The position numbers and the translations under genes are program-made. From NCBI RefSeq assembly GCF_963975345.1, contig NZ_CAXBGE010000005.1, positions 124,001 through 188,000 of the forward strand: DNA of 64,000 nt, read 5' to 3'. Below the pieces are notes generated by a model. It saw only the letters and a list, made by a program, of their open reading frames with translations, ran no database searches and was not told the DNA's origin. Shown one piece after another: positions 16,715-24,609 of the stretch. The DNA is from Maricaulis sp963975345 (lineage in GTDB: Bacteria > Pseudomonadota > Alphaproteobacteria > Caulobacterales > Maricaulaceae). Each line of letters begins with the position of its first letter. Position 1 is the stretch's first letter.

Positions 16715-18047
16715 CGGCCGGTATCCAGTTCTCATCGATCGGGTTGACGCGACTTGGCTGCATCTCGCCGGCTTCAGTTAGCGGTCGCCAGCGCGGCGCT
16801 TCGCTCAAGCCGGCCGCCGCATTTATTCCCAGGAAGATTGCCCAAGTCCGATCCGCGTGATCGTCGTCACGTTCGGCGACGAAGCGGGGAACGCCGGTTG
16901 GTCCGGATATCTTGCGCAGCTTATGCAGATCGCCGCGCAGCGGGACGTCGCCGGCCGGAATGCGAACCGTACGGTCCTCAAACCGCTCCTTGCCCTGTGT
17001 GGCCATGACCAGCTTGGATGGCGAGGTAAAGAGCACGCCCTCTATCACGCCGCCATAACGCCGCTGCGCATCCTCCACGACCTTCTCACCCATACCGGTC
17101 TGATCGATACAGGCGCGCGCGACATGGTAACGGCTCATCACCTCATCGAATGCAGCGTCCATGTCTGCGAAGGTGGCCCGCTTTTGCTCAATCCGCTCGC
17201 GCTCCCACAACACGTCTCCAATGAGTTCCGCCACCCAGATGACGTGAAGATCGTTGCGGCGGCCGATATCGCGGCCGACAAAGCAAAGGCCGCCCTGATA
17301 CTCGCTCGACCGGCCGGCGCGTTCATCCTCGCAAGCGGTTATGAGCTCATAGGACAGCCAGGCGCTGGCCTCGTCGAGATACTTCAATTCGAATTCCTGC
17401 GCCCAGGCATCTTCGTCGGCGATCGCCGCGCGCAGCTCCTCGATGTCGCGTGGCAGACCGTCCTTGACTGCCCGGTAGATATCGACCTCATGACGCGACC
17501 AGGCATCGTCATCAGCAGTGTCCAGTTCGTAGAACTTGCCGGACTTGCCGTTCGGCGTCGAGGCAACGCGCAGCTTCCAACCCGCCGAGATGACAGGAAA
17601 GAGGGCCTTCCAGATCGCGCCGGAGTCTTTGTGGAACGCGAACTCGTCGAGGAAGACGTTCGCGGAAAAGCCACGGGCGGTGTCGGGATTTGCGGGCAAG
17701 GCGGTGATCTTGCCGCCATGTGGAAGCGTGACCTCCAGTGCTTTGTAGCTGCCGGACGAACCTTCCCAATCGAAGGCCGATTCTTCAAAGGCCATTCCAT
17801 AGGCCTTCGCATGCGGCTTGATACCTTCGTTCATGGCCTCGGCCGCCTGCCGCTCCCCCCGAGACAGGATGACCCAGCGGGCGCGGCGCTTCTGCACCGC
17901 CGCCTCATAGCTATCGTCCACGACCTCAAGGGTCGTAGTGAACGTCTTGCCGGTCTGGCGCGCAAATTTGGCGAGCTTGAACCGGGAGCGGTCCATGAAC
18001 CACTCGCGTTGATAGCCGTACAGCTGGATGGCGGGTTTAGGCGGCAT
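16707..18047 (-). CDS. Large terminase subunit (Mu gp28-like)
   Basis: A 446-residue ATPase-nuclease that drives DNA packaging. Motifs: Walker A-like ARQTGKTFTT at 29-38 with an adenine-binding YGYQREWF upstream, Walker B VFLDEF at 131-136, a coupling ASTPNG near 165, and nuclease motif I in FVGRDIGRRNDL. The layout fits the Mu gp28 group. I start at ATG 18047, which overlaps the small subunit by 11 nt. An in-frame extension to 18188 would overlap it by 150 nt and reads as arginine-rich nonsense. Confidence 0.92.
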   Translation of the reverse strand: MPPKPAIQLYGYQREWFMDRSRFKLAKFARQTGKTFTTTLEVVDDSYEAAVQKRRARWVILSRGERQAAEAMNEGIKPHAKAYGMAFEESAFDWEGSSGSYKALEVTLPHGGKITALPANPDTARGFSANVFLDEFAFHKDSGAIWKALFPVISAGWKLRVASTPNGKSGKFYELDTADDDAWSRHEVDIYRAVKDGLPRDIEELRAAIADEDAWAQEFELKYLDEASAWLSYELITACEDERAGRSSEYQGGLCFVGRDIGRRNDLHVIWVAELIGDVLWERERIEQKRATFADMDAAFDEVMSRYHVARACIDQTGMGEKVVEDAQRRYGGVIEGVLFTSPSKLVMATQGKERFEDRTVRIPAGDVPLRGDLHKLRKISGPTGVPRFVAERDDDHADRTWAIFLGINAAAGLSEAPRWRPLTEAGEMQPSRVNPIDENWIPADA

Positions 18048-18648
18048 CGAAGATTCCGTAGACCTCCTGGCGAATGCGGCGCAGCACCTCGCGGCCATCC
18101 GGGACCGACTGGTCGTCGCCCTCCAGGCCACCCTCCACTTTCTCCAGGCCCTCGCGGACCCGCTTGCCCATCTCGTCCTGCAGGGCACGCCGATGATCTG
18201 CCGAAGCCTTCTGCGCGCTGGTCAATGACTGCGTTGCGCGCGCCAACTCCATCACGTCCTTGGTGTTGAGATTGCCGCCTTCAGCGATCCGGAAAGCCGC
18301 CATTTTCAGCATCTCCGAGAGTGCGATCGTCATCTTGTCGGAGCTGTCGACGCCCAGCATGTCCGCCAGTTCGACCGATATACGACGCGTCTCGTCGAGT
18401 TGGCGAAATTGGGTCGCCTTGCGGACCGTATAGCGCGAGAAGGCGCTCTTGCTGATCGAGCCGATGCCCTTGTCAGCCAGACGCGCGTTGAACTCGTCCA
18501 ACAGGTCGATCTGGAGGCGACGCCCCTCGCGCAGTTCCTCATTCAGCCAGAGGATGTCACCGTCGGCTTCCTCCGGCAGAAGATCGAGCGTGGATAGCCG
18601 GCCACGGCCCTCGCGGCGCTGCCTCTTGGCGTTGCTGCGGCGCGACAT
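18037..18648 (-). CDS. Small terminase subunit (DUF3486, Mu gp27-like)
   Basis: A 203-residue protein starting MSRRSNAKRQRREGRGRLSTL, with an HTH-like region SISKSAFSRYTVRK near residue 65 and a long helical second half. This is the DUF3486 pattern of Mu gp27. In Mu it recognises the pac site near the left end and hands DNA to gp28. The pairing with the gp28-like gene supports packaging of integrated copies by a headful mechanism as in Mu, though the pac site was not identified. Confidence 0.88.
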   Translation of the reverse strand: MSRRSNAKRQRREGRGRLSTLDLLPEEADGDILWLNEELREGRRLQIDLLDEFNARLADKGIGSISKSAFSRYTVRKATQFRQLDETRRISVELADMLGVDSSDKMTIALSEMLKMAAFRIAEGGNLNTKDVMELARATQSLTSAQKASADHRRALQDEMGKRVREGLEKVEGGLEGDDQSVPDGREVLRRIRQEVYGIFDAA

Positions 18649-18650
18649 GA

Positions 18651-18956
18651 CTAGCCCTCCAGGCTTGGACGGCGGACACCGGCCAGAAAGCTTCGCCGCT
18701 CGACATGATCGAGGCCTGCACGGGCAAGATCTGCGACGATCACCGTCCCGACCTCAGTCAGCTTGACCGCGCCCAACTCTTCGAGCTTGCCCAGCTGCGT
18801 TCTGATCCATTCGCGCGAGCGCTTGTGTCCAAAGATTTCGAGCACATGCGCGAGCATGGTTTCGCTCAACCGATTGTCATTCTGTCTCGCCAGCTCCTTG
18901 AGGATGACGAGACGCGCGTCCTCAACCAGGTGATCTTCAAACGCCATTTCACCCAC
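18651..18956 (-). CDS. Winged-helix protein of the Mu gp26 position (VpbZ-like)
   Basis: A 101-residue protein with the pattern DARLVILKELARQNDNRLSE, then SREWIRTQLGKLEELGAV and a final PGVKRP-like stretch (LAGVRRPSLEG). This matches a small conserved winged-helix protein found next to DUF2730 and DUF3486 genes in many Mu-like phages. Role is unknown, possibly regulation of late genes or packaging. Confidence 0.78.
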   Translation of the reverse strand: MGEMAFEDHLVEDARLVILKELARQNDNRLSETMLAHVLEIFGHKRSREWIRTQLGKLEELGAVKLTEVGTVIVADLARAGLDHVERRSFLAGVRRPSLEG

Positions 18957-19269
18957 GCTCCTTCAGCAGATACTCTTCAATGCGCCTGACGGCGCGGCTC
19001 GTGCCCTGACCACTTTCCTCGATGCGGCCGAGCCGGCCGCCCAGCTCGCTCAGCGCGAGTTTCACCTCAGCCACGTCTTCCTTCGACGGAAGATGCTTCA
19101 GCTCGCCCTCAATTGCTTGAATGCGTCGATCATGATCAATCAGCGCTTCGCCATGCACCCTGATCTTCGCCTTATTGGCCTGGCCCGTTGCAGAGAGCCA
19201 CGTGTAGACAATCGAACCGATCGATAGCAGCGTGGCCACGACGCCGGCCCACCCTTTCACTTCATCCAT
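18949..19269 (-). CDS. DUF2730 membrane-anchored coiled-coil protein (Mu gp25-like)
   Basis: A 106-residue protein: an N-terminal membrane helix (about residues 6-24, WAGVVATLLSIGSIVYTWL) followed by a coiled coil. This matches DUF2730. The ATG at 19269 is preferred over an upstream in-frame start because the N-terminus then begins at the membrane helix; it overlaps the zinc-finger gene by 13 nt and the next gene by 8 nt. Function is unknown; its placement next to lysis genes suggests a spanin-like or lysis accessory role. Confidence 0.78.
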   Translation of the reverse strand: MDEVKGWAGVVATLLSIGSIVYTWLSATGQANKAKIRVHGEALIDHDRRIQAIEGELKHLPSKEDVAEVKLALSELGGRLGRIEESGQGTSRAVRRIEEYLLKERG

Positions 19270-19481
19270 CGTCTCGACCTCTCTCGTTCCTGCGCGCAAT
19301 CGATACAGTTTCGCGCAGCCGGATAGGCCTCGCGGCGTTCAGGCGAGATAATCTCGCCGCAGGTCCCACACGCATCGGCACCTTCCCCCTCAAGCGACGC
19401 GCTAATGCGCCGGATTGCTGCGGCCCGCTCTGCGGCCACACGGGCCTCGCCACGCTCAATCTCTGCATCGCTCGGCCCCAT
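19257..19481 (-). CDS. TraR/DksA-type zinc finger protein
   Basis: A 74-residue protein with a helical N-terminus and a four-cysteine finger: CGTCG near residue 38 and CIDC near 59. This is the compact TraR/DksA C4 form carried by many Mu-like phages. Homologues bind the secondary channel of RNA polymerase and modulate transcription. Located between holin and DUF2730 genes. Confidence 0.85.
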   Translation of the reverse strand: MGPSDAEIERGEARVAAERAAAIRRISASLEGEGADACGTCGEIISPERREAYPAARNCIDCAQERERSRRWMK

Positions 19482-20020
19482 CAGCTGCGCGTCTCGCGAG
19501 AGGCACGCACAGCGTCAACCGCCGCCTGGCCAAGCGTTTTGAGCGTATGGCCGCCCATGTAGAGCCCGAGGAACCAGGACGTGAGCGTCAGCATCGCCGT
19601 CAGGTCCATGCCTTCCGCAATGCGTGTTCCCGCGACCGCGTCGATGAATGGCACAACCATCAAGCGGACCATCCACATCGCTCCGAGCAGATACATCCAG
19701 CCCGGCCGCCACGCAGAAGCCCAACCTCCCTGCACCAATTCGGTGCGGTTCAGGTCGAATCGGGACGCCCCTGCCTGCGCCAATACCGCATCAAGGACAG
19801 GCATCTCCTCCTCGGTCAGGGTGATCGCACGACGCAGGGCATCGTCAGACACTGTCGGCAGGTCGCCGGCCGAGACACCGCCGACATGCTCGCCAATCCG
19901 GCCCAGTATGGCCTGGACCAGCCCGTCACTTCCCTCGCTCAAACTAGGATTCAGGAGGCGACAAATCCCGTCAGCCCCGACCGTCTGCGCAGCGGCAAAA
20001 ACAGCCTCTCTCGGCGTCAT
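19481..20020 (-). CDS. Putative holin (3TM type)
   Basis: A 179-residue protein with a charged N-terminal 100 residues and then hydrophobic segments (about 106-128 WMYLLGAMWMVRLMVVPFI and 142-162 MLTLTSWFLGLYMGG). The GxWASAWRPGWMY motif and GLYMGGHTLKTLG end resemble 3TM phage holins. It overlaps the endolysin stop/start by 4 nt. Its job would be to permeabilise the inner membrane at lysis time. Confidence 0.72.
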   Translation of the reverse strand: MTPREAVFAAAQTVGADGICRLLNPSLSEGSDGLVQAILGRIGEHVGGVSAGDLPTVSDDALRRAITLTEEEMPVLDAVLAQAGASRFDLNRTELVQGGWASAWRPGWMYLLGAMWMVRLMVVPFIDAVAGTRIAEGMDLTAMLTLTSWFLGLYMGGHTLKTLGQAAVDAVRASRETRS

Positions 20021-20754
20021 GTCCGGCCCCTCCGAGCGAAGTAGAGGGCGGCGCCGATCAGGGCCAGTCCGACCAGGACAACCCCAATGAACAGCCGGTA
20101 CCCGGCGACGGCATCGCCCTGATCGGCCGGCAACGCTAAGCCCGCGACCGCGATGCCTGTGCCAGACACGGCCAACGCGGCGCGAACCGCGACAGAAGCC
20201 TCACGGACCGGCGATGGCTCAGACATCGCCTCCTCGGCACCGCCCGCCAGACTGCGACAACTAGCCAGCGCATCCCGCACATCGTCGAGGCTGACATGAG
20301 CGCTCTGGCCTCCATAATGCCCTGTGCCAGCCGTAGTCGGCAGGCTGGCCCACTCTCGCGCCAGCGCGTTGATGAAGCCATCCTCGGTCAGTCTGCCCGT
20401 CATGAACCGGTCAAACCCTCGGCCGATCAAAAGCTGAACCGCCAGCCGATCTTGCATGAAAGCGTCAAACAGATCGGAACCGTTGAGGCTCTGGTCGCTG
20501 CGAAGCTTGCGAAGCGTCGTGCGCACGATCTGATAGCGGCCTAAAGCCGATGATTGCCATTTATTGTCCGGGTGACCGAGCATGGCCGTCTGGAGGCGGT
20601 CAACCTCATCGAGAGTCATGCCGCAGAGGTGTCGGTCGCCGCCCGTGAACCGGCCATAGCCCAGGGTTTCGTTGTAACCCTGGCGCCGGTCGGTGCCTTC
20701 CGATCTCCCGATCAGGTCCAGCAGCGGACGGTAAGGCGTGAAGATTTCAGACAT
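20017..20754 (-). CDS. Endolysin (lambda R-like muramidase) with C-terminal membrane helix
   Basis: A 245-residue protein. Residues 5-150 carry the lysozyme-like domain: LLDLIGRSEGTD with the likely catalytic Glu, YNETLGYGRFTGGD, and SALGRYQIVRTTLRKL, typical of phage muramidases of the GH104 kind. After about 175 there are two hydrophobic segments, the last near the C-terminus (LFIGVVLVGLALIGAALYF). I take ATG 20754; a start at 20850 adds 32 residues without a conserved feature. A C-terminal anchor is unusual for an endolysin. Confidence 0.83.
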   Translation of the reverse strand: MSEIFTPYRPLLDLIGRSEGTDRRQGYNETLGYGRFTGGDRHLCGMTLDEVDRLQTAMLGHPDNKWQSSALGRYQIVRTTLRKLRSDQSLNGSDLFDAFMQDRLAVQLLIGRGFDRFMTGRLTEDGFINALAREWASLPTTAGTGHYGGQSAHVSLDDVRDALASCRSLAGGAEEAMSEPSPVREASVAVRAALAVSGTGIAVAGLALPADQGDAVAGYRLFIGVVLVGLALIGAALYFARRGRT

Positions 20755-20853
20755 TGCCGGCGACCATCCCTGCCTCTTTGCCAAACCCTCCCCGGCGACG
20801 AAGGCCGAAGGAGGGCGATACGATGGCAAATCTGTCAGTTGTGGGCGCAAACG

Positions 20854-20873
20854 TTTATACGCGCAGTTGCGCG
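20854..20873 (-). promoter_or_regulatory. Candidate middle/late promoter with dyad
   Basis: On the minus strand, between the Mor-like gene and the endolysin, a TATAAA hexamer (20854-20859) directly follows a 14-bp dyad CGCGCA-AC-TGCGCG (20860-20873). No clear -35 is seen. Mu's Pm and late promoters also lack a -35 and have an activator dyad just upstream of -10, so this may be where the Mor-like protein acts. Confidence 0.4.
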
Positions 20874-20885
20874 GGCGAGATGGCT

Positions 20886-21242
20886 CTAAAACAATTCTGG
20901 CTGGTGATGGGTGTCACGCGGCCCGAGCCAGCGACGAACGGTGGCCACGTCTGCCCGGACAGTGCGGGCGATTTCGGCATAGCTCTCACCGCGCGCCATC
21001 ATGGTGCGCGCGACCCATTTCCGGGCGAGCGGCACCTTGATGTATCCCGGCCCTAACTCGGCGGCAAGCTTCTCGACTCGGTCAGCGCCAATCGTGCGTG
21101 CCGCCATGCTGCGCGGGCTCGACTTGGCAGGCAAGTAGATGTCCGATCCGCCCAGCGCGAGAAAGAAGCGTTCGGCGTCTGCGACGCCGAGGGCGGTAAC
21201 ATATGGCTCCAGATTGGCCGGTATCTTTTCGGCGTCTCTCAT
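20886..21242 (-). CDS. Mor-like transcription activator
   Basis: A 118-residue protein with the Mor/C layout: GGSDIYLPAKSSPRS in the middle, matching the conserved Gly-Gly-x-x-Ile-Tyr-x-Pro dimer region, and a C-terminal helix-turn-helix (SYAEIARTVRADVATVRRWL). In Mu, Mor turns on the middle promoter and leads to late expression. It lies just upstream of the lysis and head genes, and is followed by a candidate promoter dyad, in line with that role. Confidence 0.78.
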   Translation of the reverse strand: MRDAEKIPANLEPYVTALGVADAERFFLALGGSDIYLPAKSSPRSMAARTIGADRVEKLAAELGPGYIKVPLARKWVARTMMARGESYAEIARTVRADVATVRRWLGPRDTHHQPELF

Positions 21243-21466
21243 GCGCTCAGCTCACTTTCAGGCCGGTCCAGATCCGGCGACTGTGTTTCGAGGCGAAGGG
21301 CCTCGACTGTCAGGGCCTTGAGGCGCGCGACCAGTTCGACGCGCCTGTGGCTCATTGGGGGTAGTCTCTTGATGCGGGCCATCAATTCGGCCCGGTCGGC
21401 AGCTATGGCGGCCAGCGTCGCGTCCCGTCGCCAGGTCAGAAGGGGCGTGGATCGCGCGCCAACCAT
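21239..21466 (-). CDS. Small helical phage protein, unknown function
   Basis: A 75-residue basic, helical protein (LTWRRDATLAAIAADRAELM, RRVELVARLKALTVEALRLE). The ATG at 21466 lies 2 nt after the GemA stop, and its own stop overlaps the Mor-like start by 4 nt. A longer in-frame extension upstream overlaps GemA and is arginine-rich shadow sequence, so it is rejected. No family recognised. Confidence 0.55.
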   Translation of the reverse strand: MVGARSTPLLTWRRDATLAAIAADRAELMARIKRLPPMSHRRVELVARLKALTVEALRLETQSPDLDRPESELSA

Positions 21467-21468
21467 GA

Positions 21469-22134
21469 TCACACGCTCCGCCTGGCGTCGCGAAGTAGGC
21501 GACCCAGCTCGTTCATTACGGCATGCCATTCGGCGGCGATCACCGTCGCCGGCGTTCCATAGCGGCGCGGCTGCATCCACAAGGTCAGTGTCTGATCGCG
21601 TTGCCTCGCATCGGTCGGCAAGAGCGTTGGTGTCGATGACGCAGTCGCTCGCTTGAGAAGCTCGAACTGGGCGAGCGCAATCCGGTAGCCGGGCTGCAAA
21701 GCCCATGGATAGGCTTGCCGGCCGGGATTCCATTCGACACCCGCTTCGCGGGCCATCCACGCCTTGAGCGCCTCGATCGCCTTGGCCGCATCCTCCGGTT
21801 CATGGAGGAAGCGGATATGATCAATGCCGGTCTGGCGACGCACGAAGGCAATCAGGGCCGAGTCCTTGCGGTCCTGGACGAGGCCAAGATTCCAACCGGC
21901 GATCCAGAGCGCCTGCAGCTTCTTCGCGTAGGGCCCTTCAAGACCCTTTTTGCGGCCGGTCGAACCCTGCCCGAATCCCATCTCCCGGAAGCGGGCGAGC
22001 ACGAGCTTGCGTTCGCCATCGCTCATTGACTTGGCAGACGATTTTCCGGTGACCTGCGCGAGCACATCCCGGTAAGTCGCCTCGTCCAGCCCGAGCTGCT
22101 TCTTGGCGACATGCATGGCTGCGAGGGCGCTCAT
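21469..22134 (-). CDS. gemA: GemA family regulatory protein (Mu gp16-like)
   Basis: A 221-residue protein with the GemA (DUF1018) pattern: AAMHVAKKQLGLDEATYRDVLAQVTGKSS at the N-terminus, then KKLQALWIAGWNLGLV and FVRRQTGIDHIRFL. The AKKQLGLDEATYR core is diagnostic. In Mu, GemA modulates expression of host genes involved in DNA topology and division. Preceded by the C2H2-like gene with a 4-nt overlap. Confidence 0.88.
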   Translation of the reverse strand: MSALAAMHVAKKQLGLDEATYRDVLAQVTGKSSAKSMSDGERKLVLARFREMGFGQGSTGRKKGLEGPYAKKLQALWIAGWNLGLVQDRKDSALIAFVRRQTGIDHIRFLHEPEDAAKAIEALKAWMAREAGVEWNPGRQAYPWALQPGYRIALAQFELLKRATASSTPTLLPTDARQRDQTLTLWMQPRRYGTPATVIAAEWHAVMNELGRLLRDARRSV

Positions 22135-22508
22135 GATTCCGCCTCCGGATTGATGTCCTCGAACGCGACTTCGATGCTGTCCTGCCGTTCGTCCCCACTT
22201 CCGGTGAAGCGGCCCATCCAGCCCGTCACGCGGGCGCGCCGGGCCACGGGCAGAACCTCGACCACGGTCAACCCGTCAAACGTGCCAAACAGCAGCCTGG
22301 CCGTGACCCGGTCCCCGACTTGCAGCGGGCTGGCTGCAATCGTTTCAGCCTCGGCCGTTGCGGCGGCCACGACGCTGGCCGCATCAACGCCATGCTCACT
22401 CTCCGTATGCATTTTCAGCCCCTTCTTGCCTCGCAGACGGCGGCCACAAATGGGGCAGAGCGTCCGGTAGGTGCGCGCGCCGTACCCGCTTCGATTGCCC
22501 TGGCTCAT
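22131..22508 (-). CDS. Small C2H2 zinc-finger phage protein
   Basis: A 125-residue protein whose residues 17-40 (TLCPICGRRLRGKKGLKMH with a following H) form a C2H2 finger. The rest is beta-rich (VGDRVTARLLFGTFDGLTVVEV). Start ATG 22508 shares 4 nt with the upstream gene's stop; longer versions are shadow sequence. Possibly a nucleic-acid or protein-binding early regulator. Confidence 0.65.
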   Translation of the reverse strand: MSQGNRSGYGARTYRTLCPICGRRLRGKKGLKMHTESEHGVDAASVVAAATAEAETIAASPLQVGDRVTARLLFGTFDGLTVVEVLPVARRARVTGWMGRFTGSGDERQDSIEVAFEDINPEAES

Positions 22509-22807
22509 GACGGCAGGCCTCCAGACGCGGCGCCTTGTGTCATGGAGGGGTCGCCGAGATAGGCCTTGCCGGCAGCGTCGCGCCGGCAAGGGTTGCACAT
22601 GCGATTGTGGATACCCTCCGACATGAAGGGCTTGGCGCAGGTGAGGCAGGGCCGCTCTTGGCGGCGCGCTTGTCGGGCAAGGCTCTCAGCACGTGTCAAC
22701 GCGAAGTCCTTGCAATCATAGAGTCCGGACACCCGGACGCCCTTCGCATTGAAGACGGCGAACCGCCCGTTTCCGACGCTCCGGACGGTGTAATCGGGCG
22801 CGCTCAT
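22505..22807 (-). CDS. Small zinc-ribbon phage protein
   Basis: A 100-residue protein with CLTC near residue 54 and CNPC near 71, a four-cysteine zinc ribbon, and an N-terminal region (YTVRSVGNGRFAVFNAKG) that looks like a short beta domain. Coupled by 4-nt overlaps to both neighbours. Function unknown. Confidence 0.6.
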   Translation of the reverse strand: MSAPDYTVRSVGNGRFAVFNAKGVRVSGLYDCKDFALTRAESLARQARRQERPCLTCAKPFMSEGIHNRMCNPCRRDAAGKAYLGDPSMTQGAASGGLPS

Positions 22808-23355
22808 GACACCGCCTCGTCACTGATTAGCGGTGGGTTCTCCGCGAGCCAGGCTTTGGCGGCGAGACGGATGCAGGCGAGCTGGAAGCGCGGGTGGAAG
22901 CCGTAGCTCTCAGTCCCGTAATAATCCTGACAGCAAGCGGATGCGGCCAGCAAAGCTGGAATGGCCGCCTCATTCCCCTCAACGCATTGCTCCAGAAGGT
23001 CAGCGAACCCGGCTGTCGGCTCCCCATATTCTTCTGCCTGGCGCATCAGCTCTTCGATGTGCAGGCGTGTGCGTGGGAGGTCGAGTTCGGTGCCGACCTT
23101 GGCCTTGCTGAGCTGGTAGCCATCGTCCTCACTGTGCGCCAGCCACTCCATAGCTGACCGCATCGAGCTGAACGCCTGACAGTGGACAAACGTAATGGAG
23201 CCAATATCCCCACCCACGAAGATGTGGCCGGGAACCCAACAAACGTAGAAGCCATATGTCCAGGACCCCGGCTCTGAATACCGGATGCAGGTCGATTGGC
23301 CCGTCTGCAGAACGTGTGTGGCGCACGCCTCTACGGCGCGTTCGACGGCGTTCAT
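22804..23355 (-). CDS. Early-region phage protein, unknown function
   Basis: A 183-residue protein with aromatic-rich N-terminal half (SWTYGFYVCWVPGHIFVGGD) and a helical C-terminal half containing several cysteines. No motif recognised. It overlaps neighbours by 4 nt on each side and is thus part of the early operon. Confidence 0.6.
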   Translation of the reverse strand: MNAVERAVEACATHVLQTGQSTCIRYSEPGSWTYGFYVCWVPGHIFVGGDIGSITFVHCQAFSSMRSAMEWLAHSEDDGYQLSKAKVGTELDLPRTRLHIEELMRQAEEYGEPTAGFADLLEQCVEGNEAAIPALLAASACCQDYYGTESYGFHPRFQLACIRLAAKAWLAENPPLISDEAVS

Positions 23356-24020
23356 GATGCACCGCCTTTCGCCTTGGCCATATCGATCGTCACGGCCTCC
23401 CAGGCGGCGTCGGGCGCCGGGCGTTCATAGAAGCGCAGATAGGTCTTGGACCCGGTCACGCGCATGGCCTCCCGGATCGCCTCCATCGCGCGCACCCAGC
23501 GTCCGTCCTCGATGTCGAGACGGAGCAGCATAAAGATCTCGGACCGGTTTACCTGGCCGGGCTTGTCGGTATTGAAGGCTCGCGTGACGATGGCCCGCAA
23601 TTCCGGCCGGCTGGCTGCAGCCCACTCATTCAGGCATTCGTCGATCAGCTGTTTGGCGACCTGCAATTGAGGCCCAAAGTCGATGTGGTCCTGCACCGCG
23701 ACCTGAACCTTCATCAGTCCGTCAAAGCTCTGATAGCTTCGATTGCCTTTCCGCCCGCCACGTGTGGAGCCGTATTCCTGCTCCAGCAGGGCGTCGAACT
23801 CGCCTAGGTCGGTGAATGTATGTCCGCGGAATCGGGCGATCTGGCCGGAAAGGTCACGGGCATGCTCCATCACCTTGCGGACAACTTCGTCCTCCAGCTG
23901 GTCGGCCGGTTTGATGATTTCAATCGGGACCAGGCTGCCCTTCGCATCGCGCATATAGCGATTGCCATCGACCAGGGTTTCGCCGGGAGCGACTGCCATA
24001 CTGGTATCGGAATTCGACAT
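23352..24020 (-). CDS. DUF3164 family phage protein
   Basis: A 222-residue protein with the DUF3164 pattern: VDGNRYMRDAKGSLVPIEIIKP near residue 18, a helical stretch, then YGSTRGGRKGNRSYQSFDGLMKVQVAVQD and LIDECLNEW. DUF3164 genes are standard in the early region of Mu-like phages; their role is unknown. ATG 24020 is used because the sequence upstream in frame is shadow of the neighbouring gene. Confidence 0.85.
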   Translation of the reverse strand: MSNSDTSMAVAPGETLVDGNRYMRDAKGSLVPIEIIKPADQLEDEVVRKVMEHARDLSGQIARFRGHTFTDLGEFDALLEQEYGSTRGGRKGNRSYQSFDGLMKVQVAVQDHIDFGPQLQVAKQLIDECLNEWAAASRPELRAIVTRAFNTDKPGQVNRSEIFMLLRLDIEDGRWVRAMEAIREAMRVTGSKTYLRFYERPAPDAAWEAVTIDMAKAKGGAS

Positions 24021-24322
24021 CACAAAGTCTCCTCGTTCGGAATGGGAAAAATGAAATCGGAGCGGCCGTCGCGAAGCGCGGCCAGCAGGAAGGCAAACCG
24101 CTTTGCAGCGGGCAGTGCCGCCGGCGAAAGCGCCTGTACCCGGACACGCTGATCCGTCAGATCGGAGCCTGACGGCACGATGCAAAGCACACCTTCCGGC
24201 ACAGACGGATTGGTCATCGTGCTGATGTGCCAACAGGTCTCGTCCGCGATCCCGTCATCACACACGTCGCGCCACGATACGGTGCTTGAATTCGCCATCA
24301 TCCGCATGGGTTGAAGCATCAT
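24020..24322 (-). CDS. Small early phage protein, unknown function
   Basis: A 100-residue protein beginning MMLQPMRMMANSSTVSWRDV. No motif recognised. ATG at 24322 overlaps the preceding stop (ATGA) and its stop overlaps the DUF3164 start by one base. Translation is therefore likely although the function is unknown. Confidence 0.55.
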   Translation of the reverse strand: MMLQPMRMMANSSTVSWRDVCDDGIADETCWHISTMTNPSVPEGVLCIVPSGSDLTDQRVRVQALSPAALPAAKRFAFLLAALRDGRSDFIFPIPNEETL

Positions 24323-24609
24323 GATCGCCCCCGTGAATAGACCGCGCTCAGGGCCAAAAGGGCTGCGATGACGCAATCGATCGATGCGCGCTCATTGTGG
24401 GTGTTCAGGTCTCCGGACAGGCGCTTGCCCGCCCGGATCGCCAAGTCAATCGCCCGGTCGAGACCGGTCGGCCGGTTCTCCGGTGTCGGCGCAGCGCTGC
24501 GCGCCTCAACCTCACGCTCCATCTCCAGTGAAATCGCCTGCAGCGTGGCGACATCCTCTCTCACCAGTTTCAGGCGGTGAGACATGAGAGCCATCGTTCC
24601 CATCGCCAT
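24319..24609 (-). CDS. Small helical early phage protein
   Basis: A 96-residue protein rich in charged residues with two helices (LVREDVATLQAISLEMEREVEARS and IDCVIAALLALSAVYSRGRS). Overlaps the MuB-like gene by one base. No family recognised; common place for small accessory early genes in Mu-like phages. Confidence 0.55.
   Translation of the reverse strand: MAMGTMALMSHRLKLVREDVATLQAISLEMEREVEARSAAPTPENRPTGLDRAIDLAIRAGKRLSGDLNTHNERASIDCVIAALLALSAVYSRGRS

Noticed and set aside
16857..18269. A 470-codon open frame on the + strand
   Set aside because: Antisense to the large and small terminase genes, with composition typical of a shadow frame in GC-rich DNA; no motif.
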